A DNA stretch of 64,000 nt, taken from contig NZ_CP088285.1 of assembly GCF_011516645.4 (NCBI RefSeq), positions 4,172,501 through 4,236,500 on the forward strand, read 5' to 3'. Source of the DNA: Bradyrhizobium septentrionale. GTDB taxonomy: Bacteria; Pseudomonadota; Alphaproteobacteria; Rhizobiales; Xanthobacteraceae. This document shows, one piece after another, positions 52,243-59,715 of this stretch; within the stretch, counting starts at the first letter, position 1; each line of letters begins with the position of its first letter. The notes beneath the pieces were generated by a model. That model saw only the letters and a program-made list of their open reading frames with translations. It made no database searches and had not been told where the DNA came from. A program made the position numbers and the translations under genes.

Positions 52243-52599
52243 ATGCGATCGCAGCGGATTGTCCTGAGCCTTGCCATAGCGATCAGCGGAGCCGCCGGGA
52301 CACCTGCGGCATTCGCCCAGGAGTACCGGGGAACCTGGGAACAGCAGATGGCGTGCACACCGGATGTGTGGCGGCTATGCGGCGACCAGGTGCCCGATGT
52401 TCAACGCATTGTTGCCTGCCTGCGACAGAACACGCCGCAACTCTCCAGCGGCTGTCGCGCCGTATTCGAGTCCAACGCGCAGCAGCCTCAGGGGCGCGCA
52501 CCCCAGCCGCAGATGCAACAGCGGCCACGCCCGCCGCAGCAGATGCGTCCGGCTCCGGTTGCGCCGCCACGGCCGTGGTTCGACGATGATGAAGACTAG
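52243..52599 (+). CDS. Small exported cysteine-rich protein with proline/glutamine-rich tail
   Basis: A 118-residue protein with signal peptide (MRSQRIVLSLAIAISGAAGT, cleaved near AAFAQ). The mature domain has four cysteines: CTPDVWRLCGDQVPDVQRIV then ACLRQNTPQLSSGCRAVF, a cysteine pattern common in small exported proteins of rhizobia and close to the cysteine-rich GLG1-type repeat. The tail is rich in P, Q and R and ends in FDDDED. GGGGAG precedes the ATG. Its stop (52597-52599) lies four bases before an IS1182 insertion. Function unknown. Confidence 0.82.
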   Translation: MRSQRIVLSLAIAISGAAGTPAAFAQEYRGTWEQQMACTPDVWRLCGDQVPDVQRIVACLRQNTPQLSSGCRAVFESNAQQPQGRAPQPQMQQRPRPPQQMRPAPVAPPRPWFDDDED

Positions 52600-52602
52600 T
52601 GT

Positions 52603-52606
52603 CTAG
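52603..52606. repeat. CTAG target duplication, left side of IS1182 element
   Basis: CTAG lies immediately before the left end and again at 54051-54054 after the right end. It is palindromic. The right copy is also part of the stop codon of the ybaK gene (TAG on the minus strand). Confidence 0.75.
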
Positions 52607-54050
52607 GAGCTTGTCTGGATAGTCGCTGTTCAAATCTGGTCGGGTCTGATTCAACATTGGGCGATGAGCAAGTATTTTCGGCCTTGGAACATCGATCAGA
52701 CGCTGCTTCTGCCGCCGAATGTGCAGGACTTCGTGCCGAAAGGCCATGTCTCGCGGTTTATGGTTGATCTGGTGCGGGAGAGCCTCGATCTCAGGGAGAT
52801 CATGGGCAGCTATGTGAGCGGGCTTGGGCAGCCGCCGTTTGATCCGCGGATGATGGTGGCGCTGCTGCTGCATAGCTATGCGAGTGGGCTGTATTCGTCG
52901 CGTCGGATTGCCAAGGCCTGCCGGGAGCGGAACGATTTTGTGATGATCGTGGCGCTGGATGCGCCGGATTTTCGGACGATCAGCGACTTTCGCAAGCGAC
53001 ATTTGAAGGCGCTCGGCGCGCTATTCGTGCAGGTTCTGAAGTTGTGCGAGACGGCCGGGCTGGTCAAGCTCGGTCATGTCGCGCTGGATGGTACGAAGAT
53101 CAAGGCGAACGCGTCGAAACACAAGGCGATGAGTTATGAGCGCATGAAGAAGCGCGAGGCGGAATTGAAGGCCGAGGTCGCTCGCATGCTGGCGGCCGCC
53201 GAGGCGGCGGATGCCTCGGAGGATGAGACTTTCGGCAACAGCGACGAACTGCCGGACTGGACCGTCGACAAGCAGAAACGGCTGGCGAAGATCCAGCAAG
53301 CGATGGCGGCGCTGGAAGCGGACGCCAAACTGGCGGCGGAGGAAGAGCGCCGCATCGAGGCCGAAAAGGAACAGCAGCGCCAGGCCGAAGGCCGCAAGAA
53401 GCCGGGCAAACCGGCGGCGCTGCCATCGGAGGAACCCAATCCCAAGGCGCAACGCAACTTCACCGATCCGGAAAGCCGCATCATGAAGTCGAAGGATGGC
53501 TTCGTTCAGGCCTATAATGCCCAGGCGGCCGTCGATGCACATGCCCAGATCATTGTCGCGCAAGAACTGACCCAGCACGGCAGCGATCAGGGCCAGTTGG
53601 TGCCCCTGATCGAGGCCATCGAGAGCAATCTTGGCCGCAAGCCGCGGCAGGCCTCAGCGGATTCCGGCTACTGCAGCGAAGCCAATCTCGAAGCGCTCGA
53701 CACACGCAGCATCGATGGCTATGTCGCGCCCGGACGCGCCAAACACCCGACAGTAGCGAACGGAAAAGTCGGCGGCCCGCTGACACAGGCCATGCGAAAG
53801 AAGATCGACGATGGCGGCTTCGAAACACCCTACCGATTGCGAAAGCAAGTGGTGGAGCCGGTGTTCGGGCAGATCAAACAGGCAAGAGGCTTCCGCCAGT
53901 TCCTGTTGCGGGGCATCGAGAAAGTGCGCGCCGAGTGGACAATGATCTGCACCGTCCATAACCTCCTCAAGCTGTTCAACCTCGCAAACGCAGCCTGAGC
54001 CTGCTACTCTACAACAAATGCCCGTCACGAAAACATATCTGGACGGGCTC
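52607..54050 (+). mobile_element. IS1182-family insertion sequence, complete
   Basis: A 1444-bp element with one transposase gene, flanked by CTAG duplications. The left end GAGCTTGTCTGGATA and the inverted right end GAGCCCGTCCAGATA match at 11 of 15 positions. It lies in a gap of only three bases between two convergent genes; before insertion the region would have read GACTAGTGTCTAGGGACTGA, with each gene's stop intact. Transposase frame and catalytic residues are intact. Confidence 0.88.
52664..53998 (+). CDS. IS1182-family transposase
   Basis: A 444-residue DDE transposase of the IS1182/IS5-like group. It begins MSKYFRPWNIDQTLLLPPNV and KGHVSRFMVDLVRESLDL, the conserved N-terminus; the catalytic acids are in HVALDGTKIKANASKHKA (first D), QASADSGYCSEANLEAL (second D) and QVVEPVFGQIKQARGFRQF (E). 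A long acidic/basic coiled linker (residues 150-260) is normal for the family. The gene seems complete and possibly active. Confidence 0.93.
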   Translation: MSKYFRPWNIDQTLLLPPNVQDFVPKGHVSRFMVDLVRESLDLREIMGSYVSGLGQPPFDPRMMVALLLHSYASGLYSSRRIAKACRERNDFVMIVALDAPDFRTISDFRKRHLKALGALFVQVLKLCETAGLVKLGHVALDGTKIKANASKHKAMSYERMKKREAELKAEVARMLAAAEAADASEDETFGNSDELPDWTVDKQKRLAKIQQAMAALEADAKLAAEEERRIEAEKEQQRQAEGRKKPGKPAALPSEEPNPKAQRNFTDPESRIMKSKDGFVQAYNAQAAVDAHAQIIVAQELTQHGSDQGQLVPLIEAIESNLGRKPRQASADSGYCSEANLEALDTRSIDGYVAPGRAKHPTVANGKVGGPLTQAMRKKIDDGGFETPYRLRKQVVEPVFGQIKQARGFRQFLLRGIEKVRAEWTMICTVHNLLKLFNLANAA

Positions 54051-54536
54051 CTAGGGACTGACGTCTGCCTGGGACCGGACTTCGCAGACGTCGACCCATT
54101 CGGCCGCGGTCAGCTCCGCCATCCGGTCGGGCGTGATGCGCACCGCGCTGTGGGTCGAGCCTGCGGCCGGCACCACGACGTCGAATGCTTTCAGCGACAC
54201 ATCGCAATAGACCGGCAGCGGCGTCTTTAGCCCGAACGGGCAGACGCCGCCGACCTCGTGGCCGGTGATCTCGGCGACCTCGTCGAGGCCGAGCATCTTC
54301 GGCTTGCCGCCGAACGCCGCCTTCACCTTCTTGTTGTCCATCCGCGCCGTGCCGCTGGCGACGATCAGCACCACGCGGTCGCCGACGCGCAGGCTCAGCG
54401 TCTTGGCGATCCGCGCCGGCTCGACGCCATAGGCCTCCGCCGCCAGCACGACGGTCGCGGAGCTCACAGTGGATTCGATCACGGGAATTTCGGACGCCTT
54501 CTCGGCAAAGAAGGCACGGACGGAGGCGAGACTCAT
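54051..54536 (-). CDS. YbaK/EbsC-family aminoacyl-tRNA deacylase
   Basis: A 161-residue protein of the YbaK/ProX fold, which removes mischarged amino acids from tRNA. VIESTVSSATVVLAAEAYGV, ARIAKTLSLRVGDRVVLIVA (with the conserved K-T/S-L), RMDNKKVKAAFGGKPKMLG and ITGHEVGGVCPFGLKTPLPV (GxxPFG with the substrate cysteine-proline turn) are all diagnostic. It follows the HAD gene by 5 bases on the same strand. An IS1182 element lies right at its stop codon, and the TAG is part of the duplicated CTAG. Whether it acts on Cys-, Ala- or Ser-tRNA is unknown. Confidence 0.9.
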   Translation of the reverse strand: MSLASVRAFFAEKASEIPVIESTVSSATVVLAAEAYGVEPARIAKTLSLRVGDRVVLIVASGTARMDNKKVKAAFGGKPKMLGLDEVAEITGHEVGGVCPFGLKTPLPVYCDVSLKAFDVVVPAAGSTHSAVRITPDRMAELTAAEWVDVCEVRSQADVSP

Positions 54537-54541
54537 ACGGT

Positions 54542-55285
54542 TCAGGACCTTGCAGACACCAGGGCAGGGAGTTCGGAGAGACCGTGGATCCGGTGATCGG
54601 GCACGACGCCGAGCTCGTCCATCTGGGTACGCAGCGTCTTGAACATCGTCAATGGGGCGACCGTCTCGCTCTCGACGCAGGCCAGCGCCATTGCTTCCGG
54701 CGTCACCCGTTCGATCCAGGCAACGGTGAGGCCGAACGCCTTGGCGCCGCAGGCGTCCCACGGATTGGAGGAAATGAACAGGACGTCCGCGGGCGGCACT
54801 TTCAGCACCTCCTCGATCAGCGTGTAGGCCTCGAGCGCCGGCTTGAACACCTTGCGGGCATCGACGCTGATGGTCGCATCGAGCAGGCGGTCGAGCCCCG
54901 AATTGCGCACCAGCGCATTCAGCATGTCAGGGCTGCCGTTGGAGAGGATCGCGAGCTTCTTGTCCTTCATCGCCTCGAGGGCTGCGACCGCATCCGGATA
55001 GAGCGCGAGATGCTGGTACTTGTCGATGATGCGGGCGAACGTCGCCGCGTCATATTGCAGGCCGAGGCAGCGCAGTGTGTAGGCGAGGGAGTCGCGGGTG
55101 ACCGCGGCGAAATCCTGGTAGCGCCGCATCAGCGAGCGCAGCCAGGAGTATTCGAGCTGCTTGAGGCGCCAGATCTGCGTGATGATGTCGCCATAACCGG
55201 GGAACGCATCCTCGGTGACATCGGCCACCGACTGGACGTCGTAGAGCGTGCCGTAGGCGTCGAACACGATTGCCTTGATGGTCAT
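54542..55285 (-). CDS. Haloacid dehalogenase, type II
   Basis: A 247-residue HAD-fold hydrolase. IKAIVFDAYGTLYDVQSVAD carries the nucleophile aspartate (residue 9); KKLAILSNGSPDMLNALVRN has motif II and DVLFISSNPWDACGAKAFGL has the dehalogenase signature (SSNPWD); a lysine occurs in SVDARKVFKPALEAY. Type II enzymes hydrolyse L-2-haloacids with inversion. It is coupled to the upstream dienelactone hydrolase-like gene by a 4-base overlap (ATGA) and to YbaK by a 5-base gap, so the three form one operon. Confidence 0.93.
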   Translation of the reverse strand: MTIKAIVFDAYGTLYDVQSVADVTEDAFPGYGDIITQIWRLKQLEYSWLRSLMRRYQDFAAVTRDSLAYTLRCLGLQYDAATFARIIDKYQHLALYPDAVAALEAMKDKKLAILSNGSPDMLNALVRNSGLDRLLDATISVDARKVFKPALEAYTLIEEVLKVPPADVLFISSNPWDACGAKAFGLTVAWIERVTPEAMALACVESETVAPLTMFKTLRTQMDELGVVPDHRIHGLSELPALVSARS

Positions 55286-56124
55286 TGAGTTTTCTCTTGT
55301 CCGCCAATGATCGCATACAGGAATTTCCTGAGAGCGTCGATGGACTGATCGAGGACCTGCGCGTTGAATTCGAGGTGATGACCGAGCAGCCGCCCCGGCG
55401 TGCGATATTGCGGCACGTCAAATTCGTGATGGGCGCCGGGATAGACGATCAGCTCGATCGGATAGCCGAGGCCCTGCTGCCGCGAGATGCCGTCATCGTC
55501 GTGGCCTTCCGCCAGGTTCCGGCACTCTTGCGCCGGCGTCCAGTCGTCGAGTTCGCCGACCATGATCAGGGTCGGCACGGTCATGTTGCCCTTGATGCCG
55601 AGGCAGCGCGGATAGAAGGCGACGGCGGCGCGGAATTTTTCCGTCGCGTTGACCTCGATCGCGCCGCGCTCGACCGAGAGCAATGCGAGCCAGCCGCCTT
55701 GCGAAAAGCCGACCACGGCAATGCGTGTCGGATCGACCAGGGATTGCCGGCTCAGGAAGCTCAGCGCGCGATAGGCGTCGTGGACCGTTGCGGCCGGGAC
55801 ACCGCCGGTGCAGGTGTCGCTGATGCCGCGCGGGCCGAACCGGTCCACGGTGAGCGTGACATAGCCCCAGGCCGCGAGCCGCTTGCCCCAGCGCTCGTCG
55901 AGTTCCCGCCACTGCCCACTGCAGCCATGCAGCAACACCACGGCGGGCAGGAGACCCGGTCGCTCCGGCCGCCGCAACAGGCCCTGCAGCGGCTGCGCGC
56001 TCGCAAGCGGGCTTTCGAACTCGACCAGCACGGAAGGCGCTTCGGCTGCCGCCGCAGGCTTGCCGTCCGCGCTTCCGAGCAGGAGCACGGCGAGGACGGT
56101 GGCAAGTCCGGCGCTGGTCGTCAT
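55282..56124 (-). CDS. Exported dienelactone hydrolase-family protein
   Basis: A 280-residue alpha/beta hydrolase with signal peptide (TTSAGLATVLAVLLLGSADG, cleaved near AAAAEA). LPAVVLLHGCSGQWRELDER holds the oxyanion region, IAVVGFSQGGWLALLSVERG the nucleophile serine, TLIMVGELDDWTPAQECRNL the acidic residue and IVYPGAHHEFDVPQYRTPG the catalytic histidine. Export makes it unlike cytoplasmic dienelactone hydrolases; it probably cleaves esters or lactones in the periplasm. It is first in the operon with haloacid dehalogenase and YbaK. Confidence 0.88.
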   Translation of the reverse strand: MTTSAGLATVLAVLLLGSADGKPAAAAEAPSVLVEFESPLASAQPLQGLLRRPERPGLLPAVVLLHGCSGQWRELDERWGKRLAAWGYVTLTVDRFGPRGISDTCTGGVPAATVHDAYRALSFLSRQSLVDPTRIAVVGFSQGGWLALLSVERGAIEVNATEKFRAAVAFYPRCLGIKGNMTVPTLIMVGELDDWTPAQECRNLAEGHDDDGISRQQGLGYPIELIVYPGAHHEFDVPQYRTPGRLLGHHLEFNAQVLDQSIDALRKFLYAIIGGQEKTQ

Positions 56125-56162
56125 CGGCCGCCCCGCAAGCGTGCGGCCGATGATACTCCCTT

Positions 56163-56262
56163 AGATCACGATGCGCTTCCACGGAATCGCATCATGATCT
56201 CATCTCCTTGTTTGAGCATGATCTTTTCGGAAAACCGCTTCGCACTTTTCCGGATCATGCTC
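56163..56262. repeat. Composite palindromic repeat, GAGCATGATC family
   Basis: GATCACGATGCGCTTCCACG with an imperfect inverse, then GAGCATGATCTTTTCGGAAA against TTTTCCGGATCATGCTC. It matches 39838-39932 and 62549-62650. The right end overlaps the stop codon of the amidohydrolase gene. Confidence 0.75.
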
Positions 56263-57146
56263 TAAATCCCCAAAATCTTGCGCGCGTTGGCCTTCAGGAC
56301 CTTGGGGCGGATCTCCTCGCGGATGTCGAGTTTTGCAAAGTCGGCGAGCCAGCGGTCCGGCGTGATGACGGGCCAGTCGGAGCCGAACAGCATCTTGTCC
56401 TGCAGGATCGAGTTGATGTAGCGCACCAGGATCGGCGGAAAATATTTCGGCGACCAGCCGGACAGGTCGATATAGACGTTCGGCTTGTGGGTCGCGACCG
56501 ACAGCGCCTCTTCCTGCCAGGGGAAGGAAGGGTGCGCGAGGATGATCTTGAGGTCGGGGAAGTCGGCCGCGACGTCGTCCATGTACATCGGGTTGGAATA
56601 TTTCAGCCGCATCCCCATGCCGCCCGGCATGCCCGAGCCGACACCGGTCTGGCCGGTGTGGAACAACGCGATCGCGCCGCCCTCATTGATCGCCTCATAG
56701 AGCGGATAGGCCATGCGGTCGTTGGCGTAGAAGCCCTGCATGGTCGGGTGGAATTTGAAGCCGCGGACGCCGTACTCCTCGATCAGCTTGCGCGCCTCGC
56801 GCACGCCGAGCTTGCCCTTGTGCGGGTCGATCGAGACGAACGGGATCAAGACGTCGAGATGATCGGAGGCAATCTCCAGCATCTCTTCATTTTTGTAGCG
56901 GCGGAAGCCGGTCTCGCGCTCGGCATCGACCGGGAAGATCACGGCGGCGATGTTCTTGGCGCGGTAGTAGGCCGCGGTCTCCGGCACGGTCGGCGGATGC
57001 TTGTGCGGCGATTTGAAGTAATCGGCCATCTGAGCCTGGAAGTCGTCATAGCCGTCGTCGCCATGCATGCCGCACGGCTCCTCGGCATGGGTGTGGATGT
57101 CGATCGCTGTGACCTTTTCGATGTCGGGCAGTTTGAGCTTGGGCAT
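56262..57146 (-). CDS. Amidohydrolase-family (ACMSD-like) metal enzyme
   Basis: A 294-residue TIM-barrel metal hydrolase of the amidohydrolase 2 / ACMSD-like group. VTAIDIHTHAEEPCGMHG has the HxH pair; GGAIALFHTGQTGVGSGM and DLKIILAHPSFPWQEEA supply further metal histidines, and DKMLFGSDWPVITPDRWL has the final aspartate. Members decarboxylate or hydrolyse small ring-derived acids and lactones. It stands alone between two gaps. GGGGAAACCGCA lies upstream of the ATG. Substrate unknown. Confidence 0.9.
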   Translation of the reverse strand: MPKLKLPDIEKVTAIDIHTHAEEPCGMHGDDGYDDFQAQMADYFKSPHKHPPTVPETAAYYRAKNIAAVIFPVDAERETGFRRYKNEEMLEIASDHLDVLIPFVSIDPHKGKLGVREARKLIEEYGVRGFKFHPTMQGFYANDRMAYPLYEAINEGGAIALFHTGQTGVGSGMPGGMGMRLKYSNPMYMDDVAADFPDLKIILAHPSFPWQEEALSVATHKPNVYIDLSGWSPKYFPPILVRYINSILQDKMLFGSDWPVITPDRWLADFAKLDIREEIRPKVLKANARKILGI

Positions 57147-57462
57147 TGCGGTTTCCCCGGCGGCCGGTTTGTTGGTGATGGAAAATAATTATAGGATATA
57201 ACGATTTTCGCAAGCGCGCTGGTGTTTGGGAAGGCCGGTCGTGAGAGGCTGGGTTGCGGCCGCAAACTCCCGGTCCGGTCCGGTCCGTGGCGCGGGCTTC
57301 AGCCGGATGCGAACGCACGATTCGCCCTCGCGCCGCTGCCGATATGATGTGACGGCGGCGGGACCGTGGTGCGGGATAATCGTGGTTGTCGTCGTTTCCG
57401 AAGCGATCTCAATGGCATGGCTGGCAGCCAAAGGCCGGTTCCATGCCGGGCACGGGCCGAAA
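57147..57462. other. Intergenic region with no clear gene
   Basis: From the amidohydrolase start to the bL36 promoter no repeat family was recognised. Small open frames overlap each other here and have neither domain character nor ribosome sites. Confidence 0.5.
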
Positions 57463-57506
57463 ATCGGACCGTCTCGGTTGACATTTAACGGTCCGATGGC
57501 TTAGAA
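57463..57506 (+). promoter_or_regulatory. Sigma-70-like promoter with flanking inverted repeat, upstream of rpmJ
   Basis: TTGACA at 57478-57483 and TTAGAA at 57501-57506 are separated by 17 bases, a good housekeeping promoter. ATCGGACCGT (57463-57472) and ACGGTCCGAT (57488-57497) form a perfect 10-bp inverted repeat placed around the -35 box and spacer. It could be a repressor site or simply structured DNA. The promoter lies about 115 bases before the bL36 start. Confidence 0.65.
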
Positions 57507-57620
57507 GGCGGCCGTCCCGGGCGGTTGGCCGCTTGTCGGGATAAATCCCATTTTGCCACCTTTCGGCATTGATCAGGCACGGCCTCCAACACGGGCCTTT
57601 CGAAGTAACAGGATTGTCCC

Positions 57621-57746
57621 ATGAAGGTCCGTAACTCGCTGAAGTCGCTGCGCGGCCGCCATCGCAACAACCGTCTGGTCCGCCGCAAGGGCCGCGTCTA
57701 CGTGATCAACAAGGTCCAGCGCCGCTTCAAGGCGCGCCAAGGTTGA
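57621..57746 (+). CDS. rpmJ: 50S ribosomal protein bL36, cysteine-free type
   Basis: A 41-residue ribosomal protein: [20 protein letters not shown] then [20 protein letters not shown] and a final G. It is the bL36 form without the C-C-C-H zinc ribbon, standard in rhizobia. It binds 23S rRNA in the large subunit. AGGA lies 8 bases before the ATG. It is monocistronic here, rather than in the spc operon, with a strong promoter upstream. The gene is short and easily missed, but the sequence is unmistakable. Confidence 0.96.
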   Translation: MKVRNSLKSLRGRHRNNRLVRRKGRVYVINKVQRRFKARQG

Positions 57747-57848
57747 TCCGACAGGATCGGCCGGCTGCGCTGATTCAACACGTCTCTTTCACAGGTCTTT
57801 GACCCCGTGCTGCTTTGCAGTGCGGCGTTGTGCGTCTAGACTTCGGCC

Positions 57849-58520
57849 ATGGGATTAAACTTCTTTGGCCCACCCAACCGCCGGCTGGCGATCCTGATCG
57901 CCGCGCTTCTGGCTGGACCTGTTTTGACTTTGCCCGTCGCGGCCGCCGCGCAGGACGATCCCCGGGTGGTCCCGCCGCCGCGGACCCAGAAGAAACTGCC
58001 GGAAGCGCCGACCAAGCTGCCGAAGGTTCCGGCCGACCGCACCCGCGGGCTGGACTTCCTGTTCGGCGCGCTGAAGGCCGCGCCCGATGAGGACAGTGCC
58101 CGCCATGTCGAGGCGCGGATCTGGGCGCTGTGGCTGCAGACCCCGAGCGATACCGCGGCGTTGCTGATGGTGCGCGCCAAGGCTGCGATCGACGCCCAGA
58201 ACATCGATGTCGCGCTGCAGCTGCTGGACGCGGTGATCAAGCTCCGGCCCGACTATGTCGAGGCCTGGAACCGGCGTGCGACGATCTACTATTTGAAGAA
58301 CGACTACGTCCGTTCGCTCGCAGACCTGCAGCAGGTGCTGACCCGTGAGCCCCGCCATTTCGGCGCGCTGGCGGGCGTCGGCATGATCATGCAGGACATG
58401 GGCGACGAAAAGCGCGCCCTGAACGCCTTCCGCAAGGCGCTGGCTGTCGATCCTTACCTCGAGAAAGTGCCGCAGATCGTCAAGCAGCTGACCGAGAAGG
58501 TCGAAGGCCGCGACATCTGA
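57849..58520 (+). CDS. Exported tetratricopeptide-repeat protein
   Basis: A 223-residue protein with signal peptide (RRLAILIAALLAGPVLTLPV, cleaved near AAAAQD), a proline/lysine-rich linker, and TPR helices in the C-terminal half: AKAAIDAQNIDVALQLLDAV, RPDYVEAWNRRATIYYLKND, YVRSLADLQQVLTREPRHFG and GDEKRALNAFRKALAVDPYL. TPR units mediate protein contacts. It is probably periplasmic or lipoprotein-free secreted. No operon partner; bL36 lies 102 bases upstream. Confidence 0.9.
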   Translation: MGLNFFGPPNRRLAILIAALLAGPVLTLPVAAAAQDDPRVVPPPRTQKKLPEAPTKLPKVPADRTRGLDFLFGALKAAPDEDSARHVEARIWALWLQTPSDTAALLMVRAKAAIDAQNIDVALQLLDAVIKLRPDYVEAWNRRATIYYLKNDYVRSLADLQQVLTREPRHFGALAGVGMIMQDMGDEKRALNAFRKALAVDPYLEKVPQIVKQLTEKVEGRDI

Positions 58521-58616
58521 TTGCGTGCGATTGATCGCGATCGCGGTCGGATGGCCGCGAATGGGCACGTGACTCGCGAGCTGGGACTTGCCCGCGATAC
58601 GGTCCGGCGCAGGAGG

Positions 58617-58793
58617 CTAGTGCAGGAATTTGCCGCGGGACGCGCAGTCCTCGGCCACGGCAGCATAGAATTGCTGCAGTTCCGCTTCCAGGTGCTCATT
58701 CACGAGCAACAGCGCCTTCAGCGCACCGCGCAGGTCGCCATTGCAGCTCGCCACGATCTGATCGATGGCCGCATCGCTAGGGTCGGAAATCAT
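58617..58793 (-). CDS. Small conserved-looking hypothetical protein (58 aa)
   Basis: A 58-residue soluble protein: MISDPSDAAIDQIVASCNGD and LRGALKALLLVNEHLEAELQ, then QFYAAVAEDCASRGKFLH. It appears wholly helical. The perfect ribosome site GGAGGAG, 5 bases before the ATG, supports a genuine gene; a longer reading to 58937 has none. Function not recognised. It is convergent with the TPR gene. Confidence 0.75.
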   Translation of the reverse strand: MISDPSDAAIDQIVASCNGDLRGALKALLLVNEHLEAELQQFYAAVAEDCASRGKFLH

Positions 58794-59157
58794 GGTACTC
58801 CTCCGATTACTTCCCGTTGAACTCGTCGTGCGGACGCAGGGTTCCCGTGAATCTTGTGCACAAGCCAAGAAGCGTTTTCCGGTGGCGTCCCGGTTTGGAT
58901 GAAGCCTCGCGTCTGATGGCGAAATTGCCACCGCCAAACTATGAAATTACTAATGACGCAGGTATGAACCCGCTATCCACAGGCTGGGCGTGCTGTGGAC
59001 AACTCCGCGCCGGGCGCGATCCGGACACGGCGATCGGCGCCGGGCCGTGTGAGCAGCGCTTTCAATGCCCGGTCGGCCGTTACCGTTAGGCTAAAGGTTG
59101 ATTGCCCTCGCCCCTAAGTTGCGACACAACGCAACGGGCTGGGGAGAAGACAATTTT
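58794..59157. other. Intergenic region with a pair of inverted DnaA-like boxes
   Basis: CTATCCACA (58973-58981) and, inverted, TTGTCCACA (TGTGGACAA at 58994-59002) each differ by one base from TTATCCACA. No AT-rich unwinding region, further boxes or origin genes are seen, so it is not called an origin. Otherwise nothing is supported in this 364-base stretch. Confidence 0.4.
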
Positions 59158-59598
59158 ATGAAATCGATGATTGCCGCGGCGCTTTGCGTCGCGTTGGGTG
59201 GCTGCGCGTCGGTGACGCGCGGGACCACCGAAACGATCTCTATTGCGTCGACGCCGGCAGGCGCGACAGCCGACATCGCAGGATTGGAGATACCGACCGC
59301 CTGTGTCACGCCGTGCGCGATTCAGGCCAAGCGCAACGCCGACATCGTCGTGACGATCGGCAAGGAAGGCTATCAATCGCAGATCATTCCGCTGACCAAG
59401 GATATCAGCGGATCCGGCGGAGCAGGTTTCGCCGGGAACCTGTTGCTTGGCGGCGTTGTCGGCATGGGGGTCGACGCTGCGACCGGGGCTGCGCTCGATC
59501 ACAAGCCCAATCCCGTGATCGTGACGTTGCAACCCGTGACGCCTCCGCCGCCGCCTCCGCGGCCGCCACGACGTCGGGAGCCGAAGCCCGTCTCGTAA
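59158..59598 (+). CDS. Small lipoprotein with PEGA-like domain
   Basis: A 146-residue protein. MKSMIAAALCVALGGCASVT has a lipobox (LGGC), so it should be lipid-anchored. The next region, TISIASTPAGATADIAGLEI, then CVTPCAIQAKRNADIVVTIG and KEGYQSQIIPL resemble PEGA beta-repeats; a glycine-rich helix (GGAGFAGNLLLGGVVGMGVD) and a proline-rich tail follow. GGGGAG precedes the ATG at 59158; a longer reading of 20 codons is not supported. Function unknown, probably envelope. Confidence 0.85.
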   Translation: MKSMIAAALCVALGGCASVTRGTTETISIASTPAGATADIAGLEIPTACVTPCAIQAKRNADIVVTIGKEGYQSQIIPLTKDISGSGGAGFAGNLLLGGVVGMGVDAATGAALDHKPNPVIVTLQPVTPPPPPPRPPRRREPKPVS

Positions 59599-59685
59599 GG
59601 TTGCCGGCTCGCTGGTCGCATCGGGGTACTGCATCGGCCTCGGTCGACATTGGACTTTGAACTGCGAAGCGGGATAGCATCGAAA

Positions 59686-59715
59686 CCGAGGAGCACTTTC
59701 ACCGTAGCTCCTCGG
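59686..59715 (+). promoter_or_regulatory. Hairpin overlapping the start of the alpha/beta hydrolase gene
   Basis: CCGAGGAGC pairs perfectly with GCTCCTCGG across a 12-base loop. The right arm ends on the G of the GTG start codon at 59715, and the left arm contains GAGGAG, the only ribosome-site-like sequence near. It could control translation, or the true start may be elsewhere. Confidence 0.4.

Noticed and set aside
57463..57497. Zur (zinc) operator for bL36
   Set aside because: The arms ATCGGACCGT do not resemble known Zur boxes, and the cysteine-free bL36 is, as I recall, the only form in many rhizobia, so zinc-dependent switching is not implied.
57226..57504. 92-codon plus-strand frame upstream of rpmJ
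   Set aside because: It overlaps the clear promoter and inverted repeat, has no ribosome site, and shows no protein character.
58973..59002. Replication origin
   Set aside because: Only two imperfect DnaA-like boxes, no AT-rich unwinding element and no origin-linked genes.
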